The position numbers were made by a program, and so were the translations under genes. DNA of 56,804 nucleotides from Lutimaribacter degradans (lineage in GTDB: Bacteria > Pseudomonadota > Alphaproteobacteria > Rhodobacterales > Rhodobacteraceae). Numbering within the stretch: position 1 is the first letter of the stretch; every line of letters starts with the position of its first letter. The notes beneath the pieces were generated by a model that was given only the letters and a program-made list of their open reading frames with translations, ran no database searches and had not been told where the DNA came from. Where the stretch lies: contig NZ_JAMQGO010000016.1 in the NCBI RefSeq assembly GCF_023703375.1, positions 1-56,804 of the forward strand. The letters run 5' to 3'. Shown in pieces: positions 17,482 to 25,735 of the stretch.

Positions 17482-20400
17482 ACCTGTCTGATGTGTTCAT
17501 CAAGCGGCCCGTCGCCTCGACCGTTCTGGGGTTGCTGATAATCCTGCTGGGCCTTCAGGGGATGTTCAACCTTCAGACTCGCCAGTACCCCGAGGTAGAT
17601 GAGACCGTGATCACGGTCACTACCGTATATCCCGGCGCGGCGGCTGATCTGATCCAGGGCTTTGTCACCTCGCCCATCGCGGCTGCTGTGGCCACGGCCG
17701 AAGGCGTGGATTATGTCACAACTGCTTCGCGGCCCTCGGCCTCGGTCGTGACGGTGCAGATGCGGCTGGGCGAGAACCCGGACACCGCCCTGACCGAGGT
17801 GATGTCCAAGGTGCAGGAAGTCCGCTCGCGCCTGCCACAGGGCGCCGAAGACCCCAGCATCGTCAAGGGCACCGGGCAGACCTTTGCCACAATGTACCTG
17901 AGCGTTCAGAACCCGGCCATGACGCCCGAGCAGGTCACTGAGTATATCGAACGGGTGATGGTGCCGCGCATGTCCACGATCGATGGTGTGGCGGAATCGC
18001 AGGTGCTGGGCGGCGCAAGCTATGCCATGCGCGTCTGGGTCGATCCGATCCGACTGGCGGGTCAGGGGCTGACCGCGTCCGATGTCGCATCGGCGATCAA
18101 TGGTGCGAACTTTCTTGCTGCACCCGGACGCACCAGAAACGAACTGGTCACCTATGCGATCACGATGGAGTCCACCCTTCAGACGCCCGAGCAATTCGGA
18201 CTATTGCCGATATCAGGCAGCGGGGACGAACTGGTCCGCCTGCATGACGTGGCGCGGATCGAACTGGCCGCCGAAAGCACCGACACGATCGTGAATTTCA
18301 ACGGTGAGCCTGGCACTTTCATCGGCGTGTTCCCGACGCCTTCGGCCAACCCATTGGACACCTCGGCGAACGTTCTGGCCGAACTGCCCGCGATTCAGGA
18401 GAGCCTGCCCGAGGGCATGACAGTGACCCTGATGTACGATGCGACCGAGCAGATCGCGGCCTCCATAAACGAAGTGTTGCGCACAATCATTGAGGCGACG
18501 CTGATCGTCGGCGTGATCATCCTGCTGTTTTTGGGGTCGGTCCGGTCGGTTCTGATGCCTCTGGTTGCCATCCCGCTGTCGCTGGTCGGTGTCCTGTTCA
18601 TACTGTTCCTGATGGGATATTCCATCAACCTGCTGACCTTGCTGGCGATGGTTCTGGCCATTGGCCTGGTGGTGGATGATGCCATCATCGTGGTCGAGAA
18701 CGTGCAACGCCACATCGACGACGGGACAAGCCCGATGCAGGCCGCCTTCAGGTCGATGCGCGAGTTGTCGACCGCTATCATCGCCATGATGCTGACGCTG
18801 ATCGCGGTTTTTCTGCCGCTGCTGTTCACCGGCGGCCTGACCGGCGCGCTGTTTCGGGAATTTGCCGTCACGCTGGCCGGGGCCGTGTTCATCTCGGGGA
18901 TCGTTGCGTTGACCATCTCGCCGATGATGGCGGCGCGGTTGCTGAAAAAGGGCGGCGAGAACCGGTTTCAGAAGCGACTGAACAGTGGCTTCACCCGGTT
19001 CGAAGGGTGGTATGAAAGGCGTCTGTCCTCGTCTCTGGACTATCTGCCGGTGACGGCGCTGATCGTGGTCGTGCTGATCGGAGTCACCGGATACTTGTTC
19101 GTCAAGACTTCCTCGGAATTGGCCCCGGAAGAGGATTCCGGCGCGCTGTTTTCATTCGTGAACGCCCCCAGCTATGCCACCAGCACCTACACCCAGCGAT
19201 ATGTCGACCAGATGCGCGAGTTGACAAAGGACCTGCCCGAGCTTGATGCCAATTTCTCGATCACCGGCTTTGGCGGTCAGACCAATTCGGCCATCATGCT
19301 CTGGGCTTTTGATGACTGGGCAGACCGTGACCGGTCACAGGCCGAGATCCAGGCCGATCTTCAGGCGCGTCTGGCCCCCGTTGCCGGGTTGGAGGCTTTT
19401 GTCTTTGCGCCCCCTTCGCTGCCAGGTGCGGGCGGCGGTCTGCCGATTTCCTTCGTGTTGCAATCCACCGGCGATCCCTCGCAGGTCTACGAGGTGGCAG
19501 AACAAATCCGGCGGGAGGCGCAGGCCTCGGGTCGCTTTATCGTGGTGCAGAATTCGCTGAACTTCGACACAACGCAACTGGTTGTCCGCATCGACCGTGA
19601 CAGGGCGGCGGCGCTGAACCTGCCCGCCAGCCAGATCGGCACGACGCTTGCGCTGCTGGTGGGCGACGGGCCGGTGTCGCAGTTCGACCGCGATAGCAAC
19701 AGCTATGATGTGATCCTTCAGGTGCCGCAGGAATACCGCGACAACCCCGAGCGCCTGGGCGAGGTCTATGTGCGGTCCACGACCGGCGAAATGGTGCCCC
19801 TATCAGCGGTGATTGAGGTTGAAACCCGCGCGGCCCCGGCCAGTATCGAGCAGTTCAATCAGCTCAACTCGGCGACCATCACCGCTCTGCCGATACCGGG
19901 TGTATCCACGGGCGATGGCCTTGCCGTGATCGAAGGGATCGCGGCACCGCTTTTGCCCGCCGGATTCTTTGTCGAATATTCCGGCCAGTCGCGGCTGGAA
20001 AAGACCGAAGGCAACACGATTGCCGTGGCCTTTGCGCTGGCCATCGTGGTGATCTACCTGGTGCTGGCGGCGCAGTTCGAAAGCTTCCGCGACCCGCTGA
20101 TCATCCTGATGTCGGTGCCGCTTTCGATCTTCGGGGTGATCGTGCCCCTGAACCTCGGGCTTGGGACGCTGAATATCTATACGCAGGTGGGGCTGATCAC
20201 GTTGATCGGGCTGATCACCAAACACGGGATCCTGCTGGTCGAATTCGCCAACCAGCTGCGCCACGAAAAGGGGCTGTCACGCGCGGAGGGCATAGTCGCC
20301 TCCGCCCGCCAGCGTCTACGCCCGATCTTGATGACCACGGCCGCCACGGCGCTTGGCGTGGTGCCCTTGATGACAGCGGACGGCGCAGGTGCGGCGGCGC

Positions 20401-20567
20401 GGTTTGCCATGGGTCTGGTAATCTTTGCCGGGATCACCGTGGGCACGTTCTTTACGCTGTTCGTGGTGCCTGCGTTCTACGCGATGATGTCGCGCAGGGA
20501 ACTGGCCCGCACCGCCGAAGAGGCTGTTGGGGACGACACGGTTGCAGCAGCCCTGGGCCAGAACTGA
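17478..20567 (+). CDS. RND-family multidrug efflux permease (HAE1/AcrB-like)
   Basis: 1029 residues, normal length. It starts FIKRPVASTVLGLLIILLG, the first membrane helix, followed by the porter domain, helices 2-6 with the GLVVDDAIIVVENVQRH signature that holds the two proton-relay Asp residues, a second porter domain and the last helices ending in TLFVVPAFYAMM. The overlap ATGA with the adaptor gene shows translational coupling. The pump uses the proton gradient to expel hydrophobic or amphiphilic compounds. Control by the divergent TetR gene is likely. Substrate range cannot be judged. Confidence 0.95.
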   Translation: MNLSDVFIKRPVASTVLGLLIILLGLQGMFNLQTRQYPEVDETVITVTTVYPGAAADLIQGFVTSPIAAAVATAEGVDYVTTASRPSASVVTVQMRLGENPDTALTEVMSKVQEVRSRLPQGAEDPSIVKGTGQTFATMYLSVQNPAMTPEQVTEYIERVMVPRMSTIDGVAESQVLGGASYAMRVWVDPIRLAGQGLTASDVASAINGANFLAAPGRTRNELVTYAITMESTLQTPEQFGLLPISGSGDELVRLHDVARIELAAESTDTIVNFNGEPGTFIGVFPTPSANPLDTSANVLAELPAIQESLPEGMTVTLMYDATEQIAASINEVLRTIIEATLIVGVIILLFLGSVRSVLMPLVAIPLSLVGVLFILFLMGYSINLLTLLAMVLAIGLVVDDAIIVVENVQRHIDDGTSPMQAAFRSMRELSTAIIAMMLTLIAVFLPLLFTGGLTGALFREFAVTLAGAVFISGIVALTISPMMAARLLKKGGENRFQKRLNSGFTRFEGWYERRLSSSLDYLPVTALIVVVLIGVTGYLFVKTSSELAPEEDSGALFSFVNAPSYATSTYTQRYVDQMRELTKDLPELDANFSITGFGGQTNSAIMLWAFDDWADRDRSQAEIQADLQARLAPVAGLEAFVFAPPSLPGAGGGLPISFVLQSTGDPSQVYEVAEQIRREAQASGRFIVVQNSLNFDTTQLVVRIDRDRAAALNLPASQIGTTLALLVGDGPVSQFDRDSNSYDVILQVPQEYRDNPERLGEVYVRSTTGEMVPLSAVIEVETRAAPASIEQFNQLNSATITALPIPGVSTGDGLAVIEGIAAPLLPAGFFVEYSGQSRLEKTEGNTIAVAFALAIVVIYLVLAAQFESFRDPLIILMSVPLSIFGVIVPLNLGLGTLNIYTQVGLITLIGLITKHGILLVEFANQLRHEKGLSRAEGIVASARQRLRPILMTTAATALGVVPLMTADGAGAAARFAMGLVIFAGITVGTFFTLFVVPAFYAMMSRRELARTAEEAVGDDTVAAALGQN

Positions 20568-20579
20568 TCGGCTGTTCCG

Positions 20580-20790
20580 TCGGACAAGCGATCCTGCGCA
20601 AGGCGGGGTGTGCGATCTGGGAAACGGGCCTCGCCGCAGCAAAGGGATTGCCCAGCAGACCAAAGCACAGCAATTCGTCAAACCGACCCACACTAAGCGG
20701 CTTGCCCCGGCGGATGGCAATTTTGAGAACATCCAGCTCGGCATATTAGCCCGAAGCGAAGCGCGACTATCCTCTCCGGGCATCGTGGTC
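20580..20790 (-). pseudogene. moeA-like (molybdopterin molybdenumtransferase) C-terminal remnant
   Basis: On the minus strand one frame reads ELDVLKIAIRRGKPLSVGRF then LLCFGLLGNPFAAA and IAHPALRRIA, which follows the MoeA pattern of a PGKP loop and a GLPGNP motif (here GLLGNP). No start codon or N-terminal two-thirds is present, so it is decayed debris. Its 3' end runs into the end of the RND permease gene. Confidence 0.55.
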
Positions 20791-20846
20791 ACGCTCCAGA
20801 AGCCGAGCGCGAGGGAGGCCCAGGACTAAATCCTCTCACGAGAATC

Positions 20847-20864
20847 GGCCGCCATCAGGCGGCC
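20847..20864. terminator. Hairpin downstream of the RND operon
   Basis: GGCCGCC-ATCA-GGCGGCC forms a perfect 7-bp stem. No T-run follows, so it may be a weak or factor-dependent terminator. Confidence 0.3.
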
Positions 20865-21469
20865 CTATCCCTGTTCCAGGGACGCCGTCACCGGCGGGGG
20901 TGATCGCCGACAACGACCTTCCCCTTGGTGCCGGTCTTTGCGCGTTCACAGGACGACCGCCGCTCCGTATGATCAGGTCGGCCTTCGCTTACTCCAAGGC
21001 GCGCATTGCGCGGTGAATGGCCAAGAGAAAGTCCACCTCATGGCCGTGCATCGCAAAAGCATCAGCTATGCGCAATTGTAGCCCAGCAGTGTCCTTTCTT
21101 GGCCCGTCAGCTGCGCGTTGATAGGCCATCAGTGCGTCTCGGTGAAACGTCGCATGTCTTGAAATCGGGTCATTCGAAGCGCTCACTTGAGATGTCGCAC
21201 TTGACCATGGCGAACAGCCCAAAGATGCGGACGTTTTCTCCATCACCGTTCGTGGCACTTCTGCGCCAGCCTGTGCACTGAAGGTAAGCGATAGACATCT
21301 GTCCGATCTTGGCAACTGAGTCACTTGAGCTTCTCCTGACCCCATGAGTCGAACAAGACAACGCCCATGGTTTTTCTGGATGTAACTGTTCCGTGAACTC
21401 TCTCACAAGGGCCGGAAAATACTCAGAGAAGCCTTTCAACACCTTGGAACCTGAGGTATTCAGGTTTGT
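20865..21469. other. Gene-poor stretch before kaiC
   Basis: No convincing gene. A minus-strand frame ending at 20989 includes a plausible small product (MAYQRAADGPRKDTAG to IHRAMRALE, 46 residues from about 21143), but there is no recognised family. Just upstream of kaiC, GGAAC at 21446-21450 has no matching CGTT at the right spacing. The kaiC promoter was not identified. Confidence 0.5.
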
Positions 21470-23173
21470 GTGAAGGTAGCGACTGGCATCACGGGGTTCG
21501 ATGAAATGACCGCCGGCGGGCTGCCGGTGGGTCGTGCATCCCTTATTGAAGGTGGGGCGGGGTCAGGCAAAACAGTCTTTGCGTTGCAGACCCTTGTAAA
21601 TTCGGCGCGTGACCATCAATTGCCCGGTATTTTTGTAGCGTTCGAGGAAGCGTCCCCACAGATCCTTGCCAACTGCAAGCAGTTTGCCTGGGCAGAGGGC
21701 GATCTTCAGCGGCACGGCGTGTCCTTCGTGGATGCTCAGCCCAGCGTCGATCTTGTGCAATCGGGCGATTTCGACATCGCCGGATTGCTAGCAATCGTCG
21801 AGGCGAAGGCGCGTGGTAGTGGAGCGCGGCATATCGTTTTCGACGCGATCGATATTGTCCTGTCCTTGATGCGAGACAGCGCGACGATGCGCCGGGAAAT
21901 CTACCGACTGCACAACTGGTTGCTCGAGCATGAATTCACCACCCTGATCACGTCTAAGCTGCATGACGGACACTTGGGCGGACAGGCATTGCCCGCGTTC
22001 GACGCGTTGCAGTTCATGGCCGACTGTGCAATTCGCCTCGATCACCGTGTTTACGATGGCGTGTCACAACGTAACCTAAGGGTGCGAAAGTATCGCGGTT
22101 CGGGGTTCGAGCAGAACCCAACGCCAATGGTGATTGACCGCAACGGCATCGACGTGGCGTTTTCGCGCCCGGACCGTAATCACAGGGTGCCAGTTACCAC
22201 GGAGCGTGTCTCGTCCGGGGTTGCAGCACTGGATTCGATGATGGGTGGGGGGTATTTCCGGGGTGCTAGCATTCTCGTGACCGGCTCGCCCGGCACTGCC
22301 AAGACAACATTGTGCGGGGCTTTCGCGGATGCGGCGTGCACACGAGACGAGCCGACACTGTTTGTGAGTTTCGACTCGCGACCTGACGAGATCGTCCGAA
22401 ACCTGTCATCGGTCGGTATTGATCTCGGGCAGCATTTGAAATCAGGGCTCTTGCGCCTGGAAAGCATGCGCGCCCTCGAAGGCAACGCCGAAACCCATCT
22501 CATGCGGATCCGGCAGTCTGCCGAGGCCCATGGGGCGCGCTGCGTGGTTATTGACCCGCTTTCGGCACTTTCAAAAGCCGGTAACCGCGGTATGGCCCCA
22601 AGCGTGGCCGAACGCCTGATTGACAGCGCAAAAGCGCAGGGCCAGACGGTTTTGTGCACCAGTCTTTTGGCGGACACGTCCGACATTGCCGAGGGAACAC
22701 CTCTTCAGATTTCGACGATCGCCGATACATGGATCCACCTGAGCTACCTCGTGCTGGGTGGAGAGCGCAATCGCGCCCTGTCGATCATCAAGTCACGCGG
22801 TACAAGCCATTCCAACCAGGTGCGCGAAATGCATCTTGATGCGAATGGCATCCGCCTCAGCGAAGTTTACTCCGCCGGCGGGGACGTGCTGATGGGCACA
22901 CTGCGATGGGAGCGCGAGCGGGCAGACGAAATTGCAGAACGCGAACGTCGCGAGAACAGTGAACGGGCGCAAGAGCGGCTGGATGCCGAAGCGCGCGAAA
23001 TAGAAGCCCAGATCGAAGTCCTGCAACGCCGCTTGTCGGCGACGCAAACTGCGCACAAGACGCAAGAGTTCAATGAAGCCGAGCGATCGCGGAGAGACAG
23101 AACAACGCGTCGGAAGACTGCTGCGCAACGCGGCGGGTCGGCAATCGAAGACAGTGATCCAGATGGCAGTTGA
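21470..23173 (+). CDS. kaiC: KaiC-family double RecA-like ATPase
   Basis: 567 residues with two RecA-like halves. CI has TGITGFDEMTAGGLPVG, Walker A GGAGSGKT (about 28-35) and the FVAFEE glutamate pair. CII has Walker A GSPGTAKTT at 272-280 and the phosphosite segment QISTIADTW, where Ser415-Thr416 align with the Ser431-Thr432 pair of the cyanobacterial clock protein. The CII site that normally reads EE has FDS instead, an unusual change at the catalytic glutamates. The C-terminal 70 residues are a charged coiled coil. GTG 21470 fits the family's start. It overlaps kaiB by 11 bases and a histidine kinase gene follows, the usual proteobacterial kaiC context. Confidence 0.9.
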   Translation: MKVATGITGFDEMTAGGLPVGRASLIEGGAGSGKTVFALQTLVNSARDHQLPGIFVAFEEASPQILANCKQFAWAEGDLQRHGVSFVDAQPSVDLVQSGDFDIAGLLAIVEAKARGSGARHIVFDAIDIVLSLMRDSATMRREIYRLHNWLLEHEFTTLITSKLHDGHLGGQALPAFDALQFMADCAIRLDHRVYDGVSQRNLRVRKYRGSGFEQNPTPMVIDRNGIDVAFSRPDRNHRVPVTTERVSSGVAALDSMMGGGYFRGASILVTGSPGTAKTTLCGAFADAACTRDEPTLFVSFDSRPDEIVRNLSSVGIDLGQHLKSGLLRLESMRALEGNAETHLMRIRQSAEAHGARCVVIDPLSALSKAGNRGMAPSVAERLIDSAKAQGQTVLCTSLLADTSDIAEGTPLQISTIADTWIHLSYLVLGGERNRALSIIKSRGTSHSNQVREMHLDANGIRLSEVYSAGGDVLMGTLRWERERADEIAERERRENSERAQERLDAEAREIEAQIEVLQRRLSATQTAHKTQEFNEAERSRRDRTTRRKTAAQRGGSAIEDSDPDGS

Positions 23174-23444
23174 GCAGGTTGTAACGTTTCGGCTTTATGT
23201 TGCCGGGCACTTGCCGAATTCGTCAAGGGCGGTGTCAAATCTCCGAGCATTCTGCGAAACGCAATTGTCTTCGGGCTACTCGATCGACGTATTGGACGTC
23301 CTTGAGAATCCCGACGCAGCGCTCTCTGAATCGATCTTCATGACCCCACAGCTTGTCGTGCAATCGGGAACCGGAAAACACGTCTTGATCGGCGATTTGT
23401 CCGACGCGTCCCGACTTGCTCAACTGCTTGCGGATGGCCCCTGA
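23163..23444 (+). CDS. kaiB: KaiB-like protein
   Basis: 93 residues with a thioredoxin-like KaiB pattern: VTFRLYVAGHLPNSSRAVSNL, then SIDVLDVLENPDAA, MTPQLVV and IGDLSDASRL near the end. ATG 23163 lies inside the end of kaiC, so the two are coupled; an open frame reaching back to 23073 is kaiC in another frame. KaiB binds the CI ring of KaiC in clocks and in stress-linked proteobacterial systems. The kinase gene starts 2 bases after the stop. No kaiA was seen. Confidence 0.9.
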   Translation: MAVEQVVTFRLYVAGHLPNSSRAVSNLRAFCETQLSSGYSIDVLDVLENPDAALSESIFMTPQLVVQSGTGKHVLIGDLSDASRLAQLLADGP

Positions 23445-23446
23445 CC

Positions 23447-25582
23447 ATGGCCGACGAGAAGCAGCCCAGAGATCCTGATCAAGCGGCGAAAATTTCGCAA
23501 TTGATCAAGACATTACATGAAACTCATGAAGAGCTTCGCCAGCTGATTGGGGATGGTGTCGATACTTTGCTCCATCCCGATGGTGCGATCTACATGATGC
23601 CGACTGCGCAAGCCGATCTGACCCAGTCCGAACGCATCCAGCGGCACTTTGCAGAAGAGCGTGCTGCGATCCTCGATTCGCTGCCTGCAAATATCGCGCT
23701 TCTCGATGAAAGCGGCGCAATCCTTGCCGTCAATGACAAATGGCGCGAGTTTGCGATTGCCAACGATTACCCGGGCAACCCCGACATGATCGGGCAAAAT
23801 TACATATCCGCGTGCAGCCACGCGCTTGGAGAAGCTGCAGAGGAGACGCCCAAAATCGAGCGTGAAATTCGGGCTGTTCTGGACGGAACGCGCGACAAGT
23901 TCACTACGCAGTATCCGTGTCATTCACCGCAGCAAAAGCGGTGGTTCGAGATGGCCGTCACACCGGTCAGAATGGGTGCGCGCAGCGGTGCTGTTGTCAT
24001 GCATTTCGACATCACCGACCGCATCATGGCCGATGAGCGCGCGCGCGTATACAAAGCCAGGCTGGAACGGATTGTCGAGCAGTCGAATGTCGGAATCCTG
24101 GTGGAGCGCGATGGCAAACCACTTCTGGCAAATCCGGGGCTTGCAAAAATGCTCGGCTACGACAGCCCGGACAATATATTGGCGCAGGCCGATACTCTGC
24201 AGCTCTTTGATCCCGGCGAGCACGAGAGGCTCTCTGGCTATGCGGCTGCGCGCCTCACCGGCGGCTCAGCCCCCGACAGCTATCGCGTCCTTGCCAACAA
24301 AACCAGCACGGGCACCCCGATGACCCTGGAGGCAAGTGCCTTTGTCATTAACTGGGATGACGGAGTTGCCACATGTTCGATGTTCACGGATGTGACCCGG
24401 CAGATCGCGAACGAGGAGAAGGTTCGACAGTCTGAAAGACTTCAGGCCGTCGGGCAGCTTACAGGCGGTGTTGCGCATGACTTCAACAATCTGCTGACCA
24501 TCGTTCTCGGAAATGCCGAAGTACTGTCAGAGGAACTGGATGATCAATACCATCTGAAATCCTTGGCCGAGATGATCGCGAATGCCGCTGTGCGAGGGGC
24601 CGAATTAACCAACCGCTTACTGGCCTTTGCGCGCAAACAGCCTTTGGAGCCAAAAGTCCTGGATGTCGCACATTTGATCCAGGGCATGGATGGCCTTTTG
24701 CGACGCACACTGCCCGAGAACATCGATATCGAGATTATCCGTGCCGGCGGATTGTGGCAGATCGAGGCCGATGCGGCCCAACTCGAGTCGGCTCTGCTCA
24801 ACATCGCTGTGAACGCGCGCGACGCAATGCCGGACGGGGGAGCCCTGACCATCGAGGTGGCCAATGCCATGCTCGATGACGACTACGTCGCCACAGAGCC
24901 GGATGTAAGGCCCGGGCAATATGTGGTCATCGTGGTCTCCGACACGGGCCACGGAATTCCTGCTGACGTCTTGAACCTGGTTTTCGAACCGTTCTTTACC
25001 ACCAAGGAGGTCGGCAAGGGCTCAGGCCTCGGGCTGAGCATGGTCTTTGGCTTCGTCAAGCAGTCTGGGGGGCATATCCGGGTTTATTCGGAAGTGGATG
25101 AAGGAACTTCGGTGAAGATGTATTTCCCGCGTTCAAGAGCAAAATCAGAGCATGCCGCAACTGACCGAGCAGGACGGAGGATCACCGGAGGCAGCGAGAC
25201 CATTCTGGTGGTCGAGGATGATGCCGCGGTGCGTGAGTTTGTTGCCGCTCAGCTCAAGGGGCTGGGCTATCACGTGCTGGACGCGTCGAACGGTCGCGAA
25301 GCATTGGACATATTGAGCCAGGCTTCGATCGACCTGCTTTTCACCGATGTTGTGATGCCCGGTGGCATGGGCGGGCATGAGCTTGCAAACGCGGCGCGCG
25401 AGTTGCTTCCGGGCGTGAAAATACTGTTCACTTCAGGCTATACGGAAAACTCGATCGTTCACCATGGAAGGTTGGATCAGGGCGTCAAACTTTTGAGCAA
25501 ACCGTACCGCCGCGAGCAACTGGCCACGAAAATTCGTGAAGTGCTGGATGAAGTGCCTCCGAACAGTTCCGGCGCCAGCTGA
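23447..25582 (+). CDS. Hybrid histidine kinase (two PAS, HisKA, HATPase, receiver), kaiBC operon
   Basis: 711 residues, soluble. Two PAS-type domains lie at about 70-195 and 200-320, then HisKA with His344 in [11 protein letters not shown], an HATPase with NARDAMPDGG and DTGHGIP, and a C-terminal receiver with Asp634 in LLFTDVVMPGG. The first 60 residues are unassigned and partly helical. Direct linkage to kaiC and kaiB suggests that the clock-like pair modulates this kinase, as proposed for proteobacterial KaiBC-kinase sets. No DNA-binding response regulator is adjacent. Its kinase-receiver half is nearly the same as that of the convergent gene. Confidence 0.92.
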   Translation: MADEKQPRDPDQAAKISQLIKTLHETHEELRQLIGDGVDTLLHPDGAIYMMPTAQADLTQSERIQRHFAEERAAILDSLPANIALLDESGAILAVNDKWREFAIANDYPGNPDMIGQNYISACSHALGEAAEETPKIEREIRAVLDGTRDKFTTQYPCHSPQQKRWFEMAVTPVRMGARSGAVVMHFDITDRIMADERARVYKARLERIVEQSNVGILVERDGKPLLANPGLAKMLGYDSPDNILAQADTLQLFDPGEHERLSGYAAARLTGGSAPDSYRVLANKTSTGTPMTLEASAFVINWDDGVATCSMFTDVTRQIANEEKVRQSERLQAVGQLTGGVAHDFNNLLTIVLGNAEVLSEELDDQYHLKSLAEMIANAAVRGAELTNRLLAFARKQPLEPKVLDVAHLIQGMDGLLRRTLPENIDIEIIRAGGLWQIEADAAQLESALLNIAVNARDAMPDGGALTIEVANAMLDDDYVATEPDVRPGQYVVIVVSDTGHGIPADVLNLVFEPFFTTKEVGKGSGLGLSMVFGFVKQSGGHIRVYSEVDEGTSVKMYFPRSRAKSEHAATDRAGRRITGGSETILVVEDDAAVREFVAAQLKGLGYHVLDASNGREALDILSQASIDLLFTDVVMPGGMGGHELANAARELLPGVKILFTSGYTENSIVHHGRLDQGVKLLSKPYRREQLATKIREVLDEVPPNSSGAS

Positions 25583-25735
25583 TCCTGCCACCGTCTTACG
25601 TGACGCACCGCTTTTGCGTTTTGATCTCTGGCCAATTCGCGTGGCGAGTGCTGTTGAAATCGAGTTCAGAGAGTGGCTGCGGAGGGGCAATCACAGGCTT
25701 TGGTATCGAACACCGGAGGTCTTCCCTGCTCATTC

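Noticed and set aside
21446..21470. GGAAC just before kaiC as an EcfG-type promoter
   Set aside because: No CGTT at 16-17 bases; the -10 position would fall on the start codon.
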